A DNA stretch of 64,000 nt. It comes from Roseateles saccharophilus (lineage in GTDB: Bacteria; Pseudomonadota; Gammaproteobacteria; Burkholderiales; Burkholderiaceae_C). Below are positions 1-10,100 of the stretch, in pieces (position 1 is the stretch's first letter; every line of letters begins with the position of its first letter). The stretch covers positions 97,761-161,760 of the forward strand of contig NZ_SMBU01000009.1 of assembly GCF_004342485.1 (NCBI RefSeq), given 5' to 3'. Made by a program: the position numbers and the translations under genes. The notes below the pieces were generated by a model. It saw only the letters and a program-made list of their open reading frames with translations, searched no databases and was not told the origin of the DNA.

Positions 1-557
1 ACGACCTTCTGCTGCTCGGGCGCAAACACCTGCCAGAACAGCTTCAAATAGGCCTCGCCGGTCCAGGAGTTGGTGCTCTTGCTGCACAGATTCGTCGAAA
101 CCTCCTTGATCAGCACACCGACATGGAGCTCATCTTTGCGCTCCTTGCTGGCGCCGACGTTCGCCTTCTCCTCGAACAGCGCATCTGACGGCGTGGGAAC
201 TGGAAAATTGGCCTGCTGCAGCAGTTGCTTGAAGCGCGCCGTAATTTGCCCGTTCGGCAAGATGGCCTCGGAGGTTTTGTTGTTCCACTGGATATCGCCG
301 CGTCGCCCACAAAACCAGCCACCCTGCAATTCCCCGATCGGGCCCGCGCCAGCGTCGAAGCGCCGCTTGACGGTGCGTAGATAGGTTGGGCGGCCGGGCT
401 TGCCGTCCGGAAAATGCAGGGCCGCCTTGAGTTCCACCGCCGGGATCTGTGCGGGTGCCGCCTGTGCCACGCCTGCCGCGGTGCTCAGAACCAGGCTGAA
501 AAGCAGGCAATGAGCGAGCGCTGGGCCGGGCATCTTCGGGTGTGTATCGGAATTCAT
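1..557 (-). CDS. Secreted protein of unknown function, C-terminus outside window
   Basis: The frame is open from the ATG at 557 to the window edge, giving at least 185 residues with no stop. An alternative in-frame ATG at 569 adds four residues. A signal peptide is visible: a short polar N-terminus, a hydrophobic stretch (HCLLFSLVLSTAAGVA, about residues 16-31) and a likely cleavage near AQA-AP. The mature part contains two cysteines and a WQVFAPEQQKVV segment, which vaguely recalls the N-terminal region of some secreted trypsin-like proteases. That resemblance is weak and I assign no function. The gene points out of the window, so no operon context can be given. Confidence 0.6.
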   Translation of the reverse strand, partial: MNSDTHPKMPGPALAHCLLFSLVLSTAAGVAQAAPAQIPAVELKAALHFPDGKPGRPTYLRTVKRRFDAGAGPIGELQGGWFCGRRGDIQWNNKTSEAILPNGQITARFKQLLQQANFPVPTPSDALFEEKANVGASKERKDELHVGVLIKEVSTNLCSKSTNSWTGEAYLKLFWQVFAPEQQKV

Positions 558-782
558 CGGGTCCACCATCGGGATTCAGGGCACTGGATTCAAACGCGGG
601 CGATGCTGCCACACGTTTCTGCGCGCTTCGCTTGGGTGGCGGTGATCTTTCACAAAGCGGGCAGTGTTTCTTGGGCACGACATGGGCCGTGCGCGGCGGC
701 GACCGGGCTCGTCGGCAATCGTCACGGCCGCCGGCGCAGCGGTGCTCGGCCGCTGGTTCTGCCGCTGCAGTAAGCCGGTCTC

Positions 783-1187
783 TCAGCCGTCACGCGGCCC
801 TTCTGCGCCGCTTACGAGGATGTGGTCGGTGCGCAGGTCCTGGTTCCCTGTGGAGGCGAGGTTGCGATAGCCCCGCCAGGTCCAGCTATGGGGCGGCTGC
901 TCTAAGTGGCGGAGACCGACTAGCTGCTGGAACTGCGCGTGTTCCTTGGGCGTGTGGTGGATCTGGCCGGTCAAGGCGATGGGGTCGTAGAAGTCGCGGC
1001 CTTCGGGCACGATGTTGGCGTCGTCCATCAGCACGATCAGCACGAACTGCTCGTGCGACTTCATCTGCCCGCCGACCCAGCCGTCCAGCGCGTCAAGCCA
1101 GCCGAATTTGTAGACGAACTCGTCACAGCCCGGTGCCTGGCTGTTGGGGAAGTGGCCGGCGATGACGAGGGCCTGTCGGTCGCCGAC
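783..1187 (-). pseudogene. Remnant of exodeoxyribonuclease III (xth family), C-terminal half only
   Basis: The reading frame carries recognisable exonuclease III signatures in order. HFPNSQAPG corresponds to the usual YFPNGQAPG, with the tyrosine replaced by histidine. KFGWLDAL follows. MDDANIVPEGRDFYDP corresponds to the metal-site block GDFNIAPEDRDVYDP, with D and N kept. SWTWRGYRNLA then RTDHILVS corresponds to SWWDYR and RIDHILxS, apparently short of a couple of residues. The N-terminal half, with the catalytic Asn and Glu, is not found upstream. The terminal SDHxP histidine motif is missing before the stop at 783. The open frame extends upstream to 1292, but that part has no recognisable homology. 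About 260 bp on either side (570-782 and 1188-1450) hold nothing I can identify. Confidence 0.7.
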
Positions 1188-1450
1188 GCGCGGGCCCAGT
1201 TGCGGTGGATGCAAGCGTTCTGGGAAACGAGGTCGCCCTGCGGAAGAACGCTGCTGGTCTACCGCCGCTTGCGCTTTGGGCGGCGCCGACATCAGTCAAT
1301 GCGTCGCATCCTCACGCGTCCGAGAGGCGATTCGCCGCAGGCCCTTGGAGGCGCGCAACGCCGGACCTCATGCTCCAACCATCTGGAACGGACCGGCATT
1401 CCAGGGAGTGGGCGGGGCTTGATCAGTACCTCAGACTGCCCCTTCTCGAT

Positions 1451-2371
1451 TCAACCCTCCACCCAGCTCACCCGCCCGCGCCCGGCCGCTTTGGCGAGGT
1501 AGAGGGCCTTGTCCGCGGCCTCGACCAGCCCCTGGGCCTGCGCAGCGGCCGACACGCCGAGGCTGATCGTCACGATGCCGTCGATGCCCGGGTGCGGCAG
1601 GGCCAGCGCCCGCACGCTGTCTTCCATCAGCTGGGCCACGCCGATGGCGCCGGCCAGGTCGGTGTCGGGCAGCAGGCAGATGAATTCCTCGCCGCCGTAG
1701 CGCGCCAGCAGGTCGGTGGGCCGGCGCAGGCAGCTGCGCAGCGTGGCGGCGATGCGGCGCAGGCAGTCGTCGCCGGCGAGGTGGCCCAGCGCGTCGTTGT
1801 AGCGCTTGAAGTGGTCGACATCGGCCAGCACCACGGCCAGCGGCGAGCGCGTGCGCTGGGCGCGGCGCGTCTCGGCAAGGAAGCGCTCGTCGAAGTGGCG
1901 GCGGTTGTGCACGCCGGTCAGGCCGTCGATGAAGGCCAGCTCGCGCAGCAGGTCGGACTGGTGCTTGAGCGTCAGCTGGGTGCGCACGCGGGCCCGCACG
2001 ACGCTGGGGTTGAAGGGCTTGGTGATGAAGTCGGCGGCGCCGGCGTCCAGGCCGCGGGTCTCGTCGTCGGGCTGGTCCTGCGAGGTGACGAAGATGACGG
2101 CGATGGAGCGCAGCAGCGGGTCGGCCTTGAGCTCGGCGCAGAGCTCGTGGCCGTCCATGCCGGGCATCTGCACGTCCAGCAGCACGAGGTCGGGCTGGCG
2201 TTCGCGGCACAGCTGCAGCGCGCGCGTGCCGTCCGTGGCCATCAGCACCTGGCAGTCGCTCCCGAACACGCGGTGCAGGGCCTGGATGTTGACGGGCTGG
2301 TCGTCGACGAGCAGCAGGCGCGGCCGGCGGCCCGGCGGGGCCTGGCTGGTCAGAGGCATGGACAGCATCAT
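1451..2371 (-). CDS. REC-GGDEF response regulator, diguanylate cyclase (PleD/WspR-like)
   Basis: A 306-residue response regulator that would make cyclic di-GMP from two GTP when phosphorylated. Residues 18-135 are a receiver domain with the acidic pair VDD, phosphoacceptor D66 in [11 protein letters not shown] and the conserved lysine in FITKPF. Residues about 140-300 are a GGDEF domain with an intact RYGGEEF active site. An RPTD inhibitory site (I-site) sits five residues before the motif, so product inhibition is likely. The ATG at 2371 overlaps the stop of the upstream hybrid kinase (ATGA), which indicates translational coupling and suggests the kinase is its partner. A second in-frame ATG lies at 2368. 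Confidence 0.93.
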   Translation of the reverse strand: MMLSMPLTSQAPPGRRPRLLLVDDQPVNIQALHRVFGSDCQVLMATDGTRALQLCRERQPDLVLLDVQMPGMDGHELCAELKADPLLRSIAVIFVTSQDQPDDETRGLDAGAADFITKPFNPSVVRARVRTQLTLKHQSDLLRELAFIDGLTGVHNRRHFDERFLAETRRAQRTRSPLAVVLADVDHFKRYNDALGHLAGDDCLRRIAATLRSCLRRPTDLLARYGGEEFICLLPDTDLAGAIGVAQLMEDSVRALALPHPGIDGIVTISLGVSAAAQAQGLVEAADKALYLAKAAGRGRVSWVEG

Positions 2372-4983
2372 GGCGGGGTCTCCAGCATGGCGCGCAGTTC
2401 GCGGCACAGGGTCAGCGCGCGGCCGAAGTCGAGCGTGGCGATGGCCGCATCCAGGGCGGCGGCGTGGGGCTGCGGGAGCTGCTCGCGGAGTGCGGCGTGG
2501 CAGTCCAGGGCCTCGAGGTCGGCGCCGTCCAGCAACTCGACGAGGCGTTCCAGCCGAGCGGCGAGGCTGCCCGCGGGCGCCTCGGGCGGTGGCGCCACGG
2601 GCGGGGTGGCGCGGGCCGCGAGGTTGGCGGCCAGGCGGTCGAGCGCGGCCAGGTCGGCGCGGCGGCGCTCCAGGAAGCGGCGCTGCCAGTCGTCGTCGGG
2701 TTGCACCGTGTGTTCGCCCTCGGCGGCCAGCTCGGCGAGGCGCTCGGCGCCCAGCATGGCGGCGAGGCCGCGGAAGCCGTGCAGGCCGCGCGCGGCGCTC
2801 GTGCCGCCCTCGCTGAGGACCTGGGCGAGCTTGCGGTCCTGCTCGTGCAGCGCGGCCAGCGTGCGCTCGAACAGTTCGACGCGGCCGGACATGCGCGCCA
2901 GCGCCTCGGCCAGCGCAATGCCGGCGCGGCCGGCGTCGGCCAGCAGCGCCGGCGGCAGCGCGGGCCGGGCCGGTGCCGTGGCCTCGGCCTGGGCTTCGCC
3001 GCAACGGCGCCGCAGCACGGCGACCAGGCTGTCGGGGTCGAAGGGCTTGCCGATGTGCTCGTCCATGCCGGCGTCCAGGCAGGCCTGGCGCTCGGCGGCC
3101 AACGCGCCGGCGGTCATCGCGATGATGGGCAGCTTCAGGCCGAGCTGGCGGCGGATCAGGCGCGTGGCCGTCGTGCCGTCCATCACCGGCATCTGCACGT
3201 CCATCAGCACGGCGTCGAAGCCGCGCCGGCCACGGGTCTGGGCGAGCAGGGTCAGCGCCTGCTGGCCGTCGCCGGCCAGCGTGACGGCGGCGCCTTCGAG
3301 CTCGAGCAGCTCGCGCGTGACCTGCTGGTTGCCGGGGTTGTCCTCGACGAGCAGCAGGCGCAGGCCGGCGAGGCGCTGCGGCGCGGGTTCCGGTGCGTCG
3401 TCGCCGTGGCTGCGCGCGCGGGCGGCGGCAGCCACGGCCTGGGCCAGCAGCGTCGCGGTGACGGGCTTGACGAGGAAACCGTCCAGCAGGGCCTGCTCGC
3501 TGGCGCTGCGCTCGGCCAGGCGCTCGCGGTCCTGGCCGGTGACCATCAGGATCAGCGGGCCGGGGCCGAGGCGCTGGCGCAGGTGCACGGCTGTCTGCCA
3601 GCCGTCCATGCCCGGCATCACCCAGTCGAGCAGCACGACCTCGGGGGCATTGCTCCCGGCGAGTTCCAGCGCCTGCGCACCGCCGGCGGCGAGGCTGACC
3701 TGCCAGCCCAGCGACCCGGCCAGCGCGCCGATGACGCGGCGGGCCTCGGCGTGGTCGTCGACGACGAGGGCGCGCAGGGCCTGGTGAGGCGCCGGCTGGG
3801 CCTGGGTCTCGGGCAGCGCGAAGCTCAGCGTGAAGCTGAAGCGGCTGCCCTTGCCGAGTGCGCTGTCGACATGGATGTCGCCGCCCATCAGGCGCACCAG
3901 GCGGCGGCTGATGGCCAGGCCCAGGCCCGTGCCGCCGAAGCGGCGCGCGGTGGAGGCCTCGGCCTGGGTGAAGCCGGAGAAGATGCGCTGCTGCTGCTCG
4001 GGCGCGATGCCGATGCCGGTGTCGCGCACCGAGAAGGCCAGCGTCGTGCTGCTGGCGGTCTGTGCGACGCGCGCTATGCCGAGCACGACTTCGCCGGCCT
4101 GGGTGAACTTGATCGCGTTGCTGGCGAGGTTGACGAGGACCTGCTGCAGCCGCAGCGCGTCGGCGATGACGACGGGTGGCAGCTGCGGGTCGACGTCGAA
4201 GAGCAGCTCCAGTTCGCGCTTGTCGACGTTGGCTGCGAGGATGACGGAGAGGTCGCGCAGCAGTTCGTCCAGCCGCGTCGGGTGCGGGTCCAGCTCGAGG
4301 TGGCCGGCCTCGATCTTGGAGAAGTCGAGGATGTCGTTGAGCAGGCCGAGCAGGCCGCGCGCAGCGCCCTCGCTCTTGGCGGCGTAGTCGCGCTGGCGTG
4401 CGTCCAGCGGCGTCTTCTGCAGCAGGCGCAGCATGCCGAGCACGGCATTCATCGGCGTGCGGATCTCGTGGCTCATATTGGCCAGGAAGCGCGTCTTGGC
4501 CTGGGAGGCGCGCTCGGCGGCGAGGCGGGCCTGGGCCTGGGGCGTCAGGTCCAGGCAGGTCAGCACCAGGCCGCCCGGGAGGGACGAGGACGGCGGCAGC
4601 AGGGCGGTGCGTGCCTCGACGAGATGGCCGCCGCTGCGGTAGGTTTCCAGGCGGTTGGCTTGCGGGTCGCGGCCCAGGGCCAGGGCGGCCTCGGTGGCGG
4701 TGCGGGCGGTCTCGCCCTGGCCGTAGTCGCCGCGCGAGGCGAGGAAGCCGATGAGGTCGTCGAAGCGCAGCGAGGGCTCTTCGAACAGCGAGGCCGGCAG
4801 GTTGAAAAGCCGCTCGAACTCGGCGTTGTGCACGATGAGGCGGCGCTCGGCATCGAAGACGGCCAGCCCGCAGGGCAGATGGGCCACGACCTCGCGCATC
4901 AGCGGGCTGGCCGAGGCGGTCGCACCAGGGGGGCCAAGTGCGTGCTCGGCGCCCGTGCTGCCTTGCATGTCCCAAGCCGCCAT
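2368..4983 (-). CDS. Hybrid sensor histidine kinase (PAS-HisKA-HATPase-REC-REC-Hpt)
   Basis: An 871-residue cytoplasmic phosphorelay kinase without obvious membrane segments. Order of domains: a PAS-type sensor at about 28-150, a HisKA domain with phospho-accepting H172 in [11 protein letters not shown], and a HATPase_c domain at about 280-392 (N-box NLASNAIKF, then DTGIGIAP and GGTGLGL). Two receiver domains follow, with D453 ([11 protein letters not shown]) and D595 ([11 protein letters not shown]). A C-terminal Hpt domain has H735 in [13 protein letters not shown]. The full set of relay residues is present, so phosphate can be handed to a separate regulator. The next gene, a REC-GGDEF cyclase starting inside this stop codon, is the obvious target. 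The signal sensed is unknown. Confidence 0.93.
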   Translation of the reverse strand: MAAWDMQGSTGAEHALGPPGATASASPLMREVVAHLPCGLAVFDAERRLIVHNAEFERLFNLPASLFEEPSLRFDDLIGFLASRGDYGQGETARTATEAALALGRDPQANRLETYRSGGHLVEARTALLPPSSSLPGGLVLTCLDLTPQAQARLAAERASQAKTRFLANMSHEIRTPMNAVLGMLRLLQKTPLDARQRDYAAKSEGAARGLLGLLNDILDFSKIEAGHLELDPHPTRLDELLRDLSVILAANVDKRELELLFDVDPQLPPVVIADALRLQQVLVNLASNAIKFTQAGEVVLGIARVAQTASSTTLAFSVRDTGIGIAPEQQQRIFSGFTQAEASTARRFGGTGLGLAISRRLVRLMGGDIHVDSALGKGSRFSFTLSFALPETQAQPAPHQALRALVVDDHAEARRVIGALAGSLGWQVSLAAGGAQALELAGSNAPEVVLLDWVMPGMDGWQTAVHLRQRLGPGPLILMVTGQDRERLAERSASEQALLDGFLVKPVTATLLAQAVAAAARARSHGDDAPEPAPQRLAGLRLLLVEDNPGNQQVTRELLELEGAAVTLAGDGQQALTLLAQTRGRRGFDAVLMDVQMPVMDGTTATRLIRRQLGLKLPIIAMTAGALAAERQACLDAGMDEHIGKPFDPDSLVAVLRRRCGEAQAEATAPARPALPPALLADAGRAGIALAEALARMSGRVELFERTLAALHEQDRKLAQVLSEGGTSAARGLHGFRGLAAMLGAERLAELAAEGEHTVQPDDDWQRRFLERRRADLAALDRLAANLAARATPPVAPPPEAPAGSLAARLERLVELLDGADLEALDCHAALREQLPQPHAAALDAAIATLDFGRALTLCRELRAMLETPP

Positions 4984-5092
4984 CGCTCCCCCGAACCGCT
5001 GGCGCCCGGCTTGCGATGCCAGGCGGTTTCGAGTCTAGGGCGGCCCCACCGGATGGCGCGATGGGGTCGCTGCAAGCAGTTACAGGTTTGCC

Positions 5093-6772
5093 CTAGTCCC
5101 GCACGATGCGGCCGGGTGCGGCCTGCCGCACCGCGTCGGGGTTGGCGCGCAGCAGGTCGACGAGGGCATCGATGTCGGTGCCCAGCACGGCGCGGTCGCG
5201 GCCATGCTTGAAGCCGGCCTGGGCATCGCCACCCTCGGACAGGAAGTTGTTGACGACGACGCGGTAGTCGCGTGTGCGCTCGAGCGGCTGACCGCCGACG
5301 AGGACCTCGCCGAGCGCGGCATTGCCGTCGGTGCCGACGCGCCAGTGGTAGCGCAGCGTCGACGAGGGCTGCAGCATGCGCGGCTCGGCGCCGCCCCTGG
5401 GCAGCTGGCGCTGCAGGATGTCCCGGATCTGCTGACCGGTCAGCGTCAGCGCGACGACGTCGTTGCCGAAGGGCTGAATGGCGATCAGGTCGCTCATCGT
5501 CGTCGGCTTGTCGGGCTCGACGCTCAGGTCGGCGCGGATGCCGCCCGGGTTCATGAAGGCGATGTCGGCGGGGCCCTGCCTGCGCGCGAACGCGAGCTGG
5601 CTGTCGGCGATCAGGTTGCCCAGCCAGGAGTCGCCGTTGGGCTCCTTGGCATGGCGCGTGGCGCCGCGCGGCAGCGTGGCGACGGGCTTGTTGCGCTGGG
5701 CCGCCGTCAGCGCGGCGGCTTGGGCGACCAGGGCCGCCAGTGCCGGGTTGGGTGCGTAGACCGACTGCAGCACGGGGTGGTTGATGGCCTGGGCGTCCAG
5801 CACATGGCCGGCGGCGTCGAGCTTGAGGCGGCTCTCGGTGATCCAGCCGCCATAGCTGCCGGCCTGCACGACCAGGCGGCCGTTGATCTTGCAGGTGTAG
5901 GCCTGGTGGGTGTGGCCGCCGATGATGATGGCGTAGGCAGGGTCCAGTCGCCTGGCGATGTCCAGCACGCGACCGCTCAGCGTCGGGCAGGCATAGCTCG
6001 CGTCGTTGGCCGCGCCGCCGGGGCCTTGCACGCCGCCCTCGTGCATGACGGCGACGAGCACCTGGGCGCCTTCGGCCTTGAGCCGGGGTACCAGCGCGTT
6101 CAGCGTGTCGGCCTCGTCCGCGAAACGTATGCCCTGGATGGCCCGCGCGACGATGACGTGCGGCGTGTCCAGCGTCGCGACGCCGGCGATGGCGACCTTG
6201 AAGCCGGCCGCCTGCTTGACGACGTGGGTGGGCAGCAGGGGCTGGCCGGTGGCCGCGTCCAGCACATTGGCGCCGAGATAGGGGAAGCCGGGGCCCTTGA
6301 AGCCGGGCCACAGGCACTCCGTCGGGCCGCATTCGCCATGTGCCTTGCGCAGCAGCTCGGGCAGGCCGGCGTCGAGCTCATGGTTGCCCAGCGCGCTGGC
6401 GCTGATGTCGAGCCGGGACATGGCCGCCAGCGTCGGTTCGTCGCGCAGCAGGCCGGAGATCAGCGGCGACGCGCCGATCAGGTCGCCGCCGGCGACGACG
6501 AGGGAATCGGGGTGCCGGGCGCGCAGTTCGGCCAGCGCGGAGGCCAGATAGGCCACGCCACCCGCCGGCTGCGCCTTGACCTCACCGGTGGCAGGGTTGG
6601 CGACGCGCGGCATCAGCGGCGTCGGCTGGGCGGGCTGGATGTTGCCGTGGAAGTCGTTGATGGAGAACAGCGTCAGTTCGGTCGGGGCTGCGGCCGGCTG
6701 CGCCGCACAGCCGGCGAGCAGGGCGGCGAAAGCGATGCCGACGCTGAAACGAAATTGGGTTGAAAAGGCCAT
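5093..6772 (-). CDS. 5'-nucleotidase / metallophosphatase lipoprotein (UshA family)
   Basis: A 559-residue secreted metallophosphoesterase predicted to strip phosphate from extracellular nucleotides or UDP-sugars. The N-terminus has a lipoprotein signal (hydrophobic run ending LLAGC, lipidated Cys near residue 22), so it should be anchored in an envelope membrane. The calcineurin-like domain shows INDFHGN, GGDLIGAS and GNHELD metal-binding motifs and a GGHTHQAY block. The C-terminal 5_nucleotid_C domain (about 370-540) includes NPGGIRADL and the substrate-loop region NNFLSEGGDAQAGF. Length fits the UshA family (about 550). It is transcribed away from the TonB-dependent receptor across a 426-bp shared region. 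Confidence 0.92.
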   Translation of the reverse strand: MAFSTQFRFSVGIAFAALLAGCAAQPAAAPTELTLFSINDFHGNIQPAQPTPLMPRVANPATGEVKAQPAGGVAYLASALAELRARHPDSLVVAGGDLIGASPLISGLLRDEPTLAAMSRLDISASALGNHELDAGLPELLRKAHGECGPTECLWPGFKGPGFPYLGANVLDAATGQPLLPTHVVKQAAGFKVAIAGVATLDTPHVIVARAIQGIRFADEADTLNALVPRLKAEGAQVLVAVMHEGGVQGPGGAANDASYACPTLSGRVLDIARRLDPAYAIIIGGHTHQAYTCKINGRLVVQAGSYGGWITESRLKLDAAGHVLDAQAINHPVLQSVYAPNPALAALVAQAAALTAAQRNKPVATLPRGATRHAKEPNGDSWLGNLIADSQLAFARRQGPADIAFMNPGGIRADLSVEPDKPTTMSDLIAIQPFGNDVVALTLTGQQIRDILQRQLPRGGAEPRMLQPSSTLRYHWRVGTDGNAALGEVLVGGQPLERTRDYRVVVNNFLSEGGDAQAGFKHGRDRAVLGTDIDALVDLLRANPDAVRQAAPGRIVRD

Positions 6773-6827
6773 GGCGCAGGGGGCTTGAACGTGGCGGCGA
6801 TCTTAAAAGTGGCCATGCGGCAGGAGT

Positions 6828-6847
6828 TTGTCGCGATTTGGCGACAA
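6828..6847. promoter_or_regulatory. Perfect 7-bp dyad upstream of the nucleotidase gene
   Basis: TTGTCGC and GCGACAA flank a 6-nt spacer, about 55 bp upstream of the nucleotidase start. The size and position suit a dimeric repressor or activator site. No regulator can be named from the sequence. Confidence 0.35.
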
Positions 6848-7048
6848 CCCTCAGGGCCTGCCCCTAAGTTTACAAATGCCGAAATTTGCACTCGTTGGGT
6901 GCGCCCGAATGGGCCCATATGGTTTGTGGCAAGGCGGATTTGGGGGCGAAAACGAGGTCTGTCGCGGTCTTTCGATGCACTGTCGAAGTGCCTTTTCAAT
7001 CGGGCGAGTGTCTGAAACGGGCCACTTCTGACTTACCCGTAAAGTTCT

Positions 7049-7077
7049 GTCACGGAAAGTCATGACAATTCCGTCAC
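7049..7077. promoter_or_regulatory. 29-bp imperfect dyad upstream of the TonB-dependent receptor
   Basis: GTCACGGAA and TTCCGTCAC are complementary at 8 of 9 positions and lie symmetrically around a central TCATGA. The site is about 120 bp upstream of the receptor start. CTGTCAC and TTGTCAT-like half-motifs faintly resemble Pho-box repeats, but the 11-bp periodicity does not fit, so a PhoB site is not claimed. Confidence 0.35.
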
Positions 7078-7198
7078 CGCCGCAGCCGCGCCCATGTTTC
7101 GGGCGCCGAGCAATGCAGCAGCAATACGTCGCGTGACGTTTTTGTGACGATTTCGACATCAGCAGCGCGAGTTCGCGCAAACAACAGGAGAGATTGGG

Positions 7199-10100
7199 AT
7201 GAGCAACAGGTTTGGGTCTGGATTCCCGCTGTCGGCGCTATGTGCCGCTGTCGCCATCGTGGCTGCCGCGCCGGCCGTGGCGCAGAACACGACCGCTGCC
7301 GTTGCCGGCCAGGTCATCGGTGCCGACGGCAAGCCGCTGGCTGGTGCCACGGTCACCATCGTGCACAGTGATTCGGGCTCGACCAATACGCTGACGACCG
7401 ACGCCGATGGCCGCTTCTCGGCCCGTGGCCTGCGCGTTGGCGGCCCCTACACCATCACCGCCGTGAAGGGCAGTGACCGCGAAGTCCGGAACGACGTCTA
7501 CCTGGCCCTGGCCGAAACCCAGAGCCTGGAACTGCGCATCCGTGGCGCCAACGTGCTCGAAACCGTCGTCACGACGGGTAGCGCCACCGGCAGCAACAAG
7601 TTCGACAGCTCGACCATGGGTGCCGGTACCAGCATCGGCAAGCAGGAACTGGCCGCCTACGCGTCCATTTCGCGCAGCCTGCAGGACTACGCCCGCAATG
7701 ACCCGCGCGTCGTCCAGACCGACAAGGGCAATGGCGAAATCTCCGTTGCCGGCCAGAACGGCCGCTTCAACACCGTGACGATTGACGGCGTGAAGGTCAA
7801 CGACACCTTCGGCCTGGAACTGAACGGTCTGCCGACGCTGAAGCAGCCGATCTCCATCGATGCCATCCAGGCCGTGCAGGTCAACGTCTCCAACTACGAC
7901 GTGACCCAGCAGGGCTACACGGGCGCCAACATCAACGCCGTCACCAAATCGGGTACGAATGAGTTCACCGGCAGCGTCTATGCGGCATACCGCGACGACA
8001 AGCTCAGCGGTGACCGCTACGACCGCGTGCGCAACGTCACCTTCCCGACGCCGACTTTCCAAGAGAACCTGAAGGGCTTTACCTTCGGTGGCCCGATCAT
8101 CAAGGACAAGCTGTTCTTCTTCGCCAATTACGAAGAATTGAAGAGCAGTCGCTCCGTGCCGGCTTTCGGCCCGTTGGGCAGCAGCAGCGTCAACGTCGGC
8201 ATCACGCAGGCCCAGATCCAGGCCGCACAGGATTTGGCCAACAGCAAGTACGGCATCGACATTGGCAGCCTGTCGACGCCCAAGGGTGTCCAGCTGGTCG
8301 CCAAGGACACGCTGCTGAAGCTGGACTGGAACGTCAGCGACAACCACAAGGTCAATGTCCGCTATACCAAGTCGGAGGAGAGCAATCCGATCTTCCCGAA
8401 CTACACGGCCAACCAGCTGTCCCTGTCATCGGATTGGTATTCGCAGGTCAAGACGCTGGAAACCGTCGTCGGCCAGTGGTTCGCCGACTGGACGGACAGT
8501 TTCTCGACCGAGCTGAAGCTGTCGCAGCGCGATTACAAGAGCGACCCGAAGAACAACAGCAACCTGCCTCAGGTGGGGCTGACCTGGACAACGGCGGCCC
8601 CCGCCGGCACCGCCACCGGCAACCGTACGCTGACCTTCGGCACCGAGCAGAGCCGCCATTTCAACAGCCTGCACACCAAGACCTTCAACGGGTTCTTCGC
8701 GGGCAACCTCTTCTTGGACAAGCACGAGATCAAGGCCGGCGTCGACCTCGAGCGCAACGAGATCTTCAACGCTTTCTTGCAGAACACCCGGGGCGTCTAC
8801 ACCTTTAGCGGCACCGATCCGATCGCGCTGTGGAATGCCGGCGTGCCGACCTCCTACCAGGTCCAGCAGCCGCTGGCCGGCAACACGCTGCAGGACGGCG
8901 CCGCCAACTGGACACTGTCGAACATCGGCCTGTTCGTGCAGGACACCTGGAAGGTCAACAAGCAGCTGAACATTGTCGCGGGCCTGCGTCTTGACACGCT
9001 GGAGACCGGCGACAAGCCGAAGTTCAACTCGGTCGCTTCCGGTGCTCCGACCATTCTGGTCAACGGCCGTGCTGGCGGTGGCTTCGGCTACAACAACAGC
9101 TACACGCTGGACGGCCAGAAGATCATCCAGCCGCGCTTCGGCTTCAATTACCAGTTTGATACTGCCGACAAGCTGAAGACTCAGTTGCGCGGTGGCGCTG
9201 GTCTGTTCATGGGCTCGGCCGCTTCGGTGTGGCTGACCAACCCCTACCAGAACACCGGTGTCACGACGGCCAACTTCAGTTGCGGTGGCGGTTCCACGCC
9301 TTGCTCGGCCATTCAGTATTCGCCCAATCCGGCGACGCAACCGACCGTGACCGGCACGCCGCCGGCCGCGAACGTCGACTTCATCGCTCCGGGCGTGAAG
9401 CAGCCGACGGTCTGGAAGATGAACCTGGCGCTGGACAAGGAACTGCCCTGGTACGGCCTCGTCGCTGGCGCCGAGTGGCTGCACACCGAGGTCGACAAGG
9501 GGCTGTACTACCAGTACCTGAACCTCGGCCCGGTTGTTTCGACGTCGCCGCTTGACGGTCGTGAGATGTATTACAACGCTGCTGGCCGGAGCCCCCTGTG
9601 CTACGCGGGCGGCAACGATTCCAGCCCCAGCAATTGCGGTCGCCTGGTCAAGTCGCTGAACAACCAGAGCTTCAACAACGTCACGCTGCTGAAGAACACC
9701 AGCAAGGGCGATGGCGACGTGCTGACCTTCTCGCTGACGGGGCCGAACAAGACGGGCTTCGGCTGGAGCGCCGCCTACACCTTCACCCGCGCGACGGAAG
9801 TGAGTGGCCTGACCTCGTCGACCGCCAACTCCGGCTGGCTGAATCGTGCCGTCTTCAATCCGAACGAAGAGGTTGCTGCGAACTCGGCGACGCTGATCCG
9901 TAACCGCTTCACCGGCAACCTGAACTGGGCCAAGGCTTTCGTCGGCAAGTACAGGACGACCTTCGGTCTGTTCTATGAAGGCCGCACCGGCCATCCCTAT
10001 AGCTGGACGTTCAACAACGACGTGAATGGCGATGGTGTGGCGGGCAACGATCTGCTCTACATCCCGAAGGGCCCGGGCTCCGGCGAAGTCATCTTCCGCT

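Larger units (their letters stand above)
6773..7198. other. 426-bp divergent intergenic region, nucleotidase / TonB receptor
   Basis: No convincing coding frame was found. The region separates two divergent genes and must contain both promoters. It is less GC-rich than the flanking genes and holds two dyads (6828-6847 and 7049-7077). A duplicated GTGACG motif lies near 7130-7150. The receptor gene has a clear ribosome-binding site (AGGAGA, spacing 7) just before 7199. No sigma-70 hexamers could be assigned with confidence. Confidence 0.6.

Noticed and set aside
783-1292. Intact 169-aa gene
   Set aside because: Family motifs match exonuclease III but key catalytic parts at both ends are missing, so it is treated as a remnant.
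1451-4975. A 1174-codon open frame on the minus strand spanning both signalling genes
   Set aside because: Only its last 306 codons (the REC-GGDEF protein) have homology. The rest is an Arg/Pro-rich out-of-frame reading of the hybrid kinase gene, typical of high-GC DNA.
7049-7077. Pho box upstream of the TonB receptor
   Set aside because: CTGTCAC and TCAT-type half-sites are present, but the two 7-mers are not spaced at 11 bp in the same orientation, so PhoB binding is not supported.
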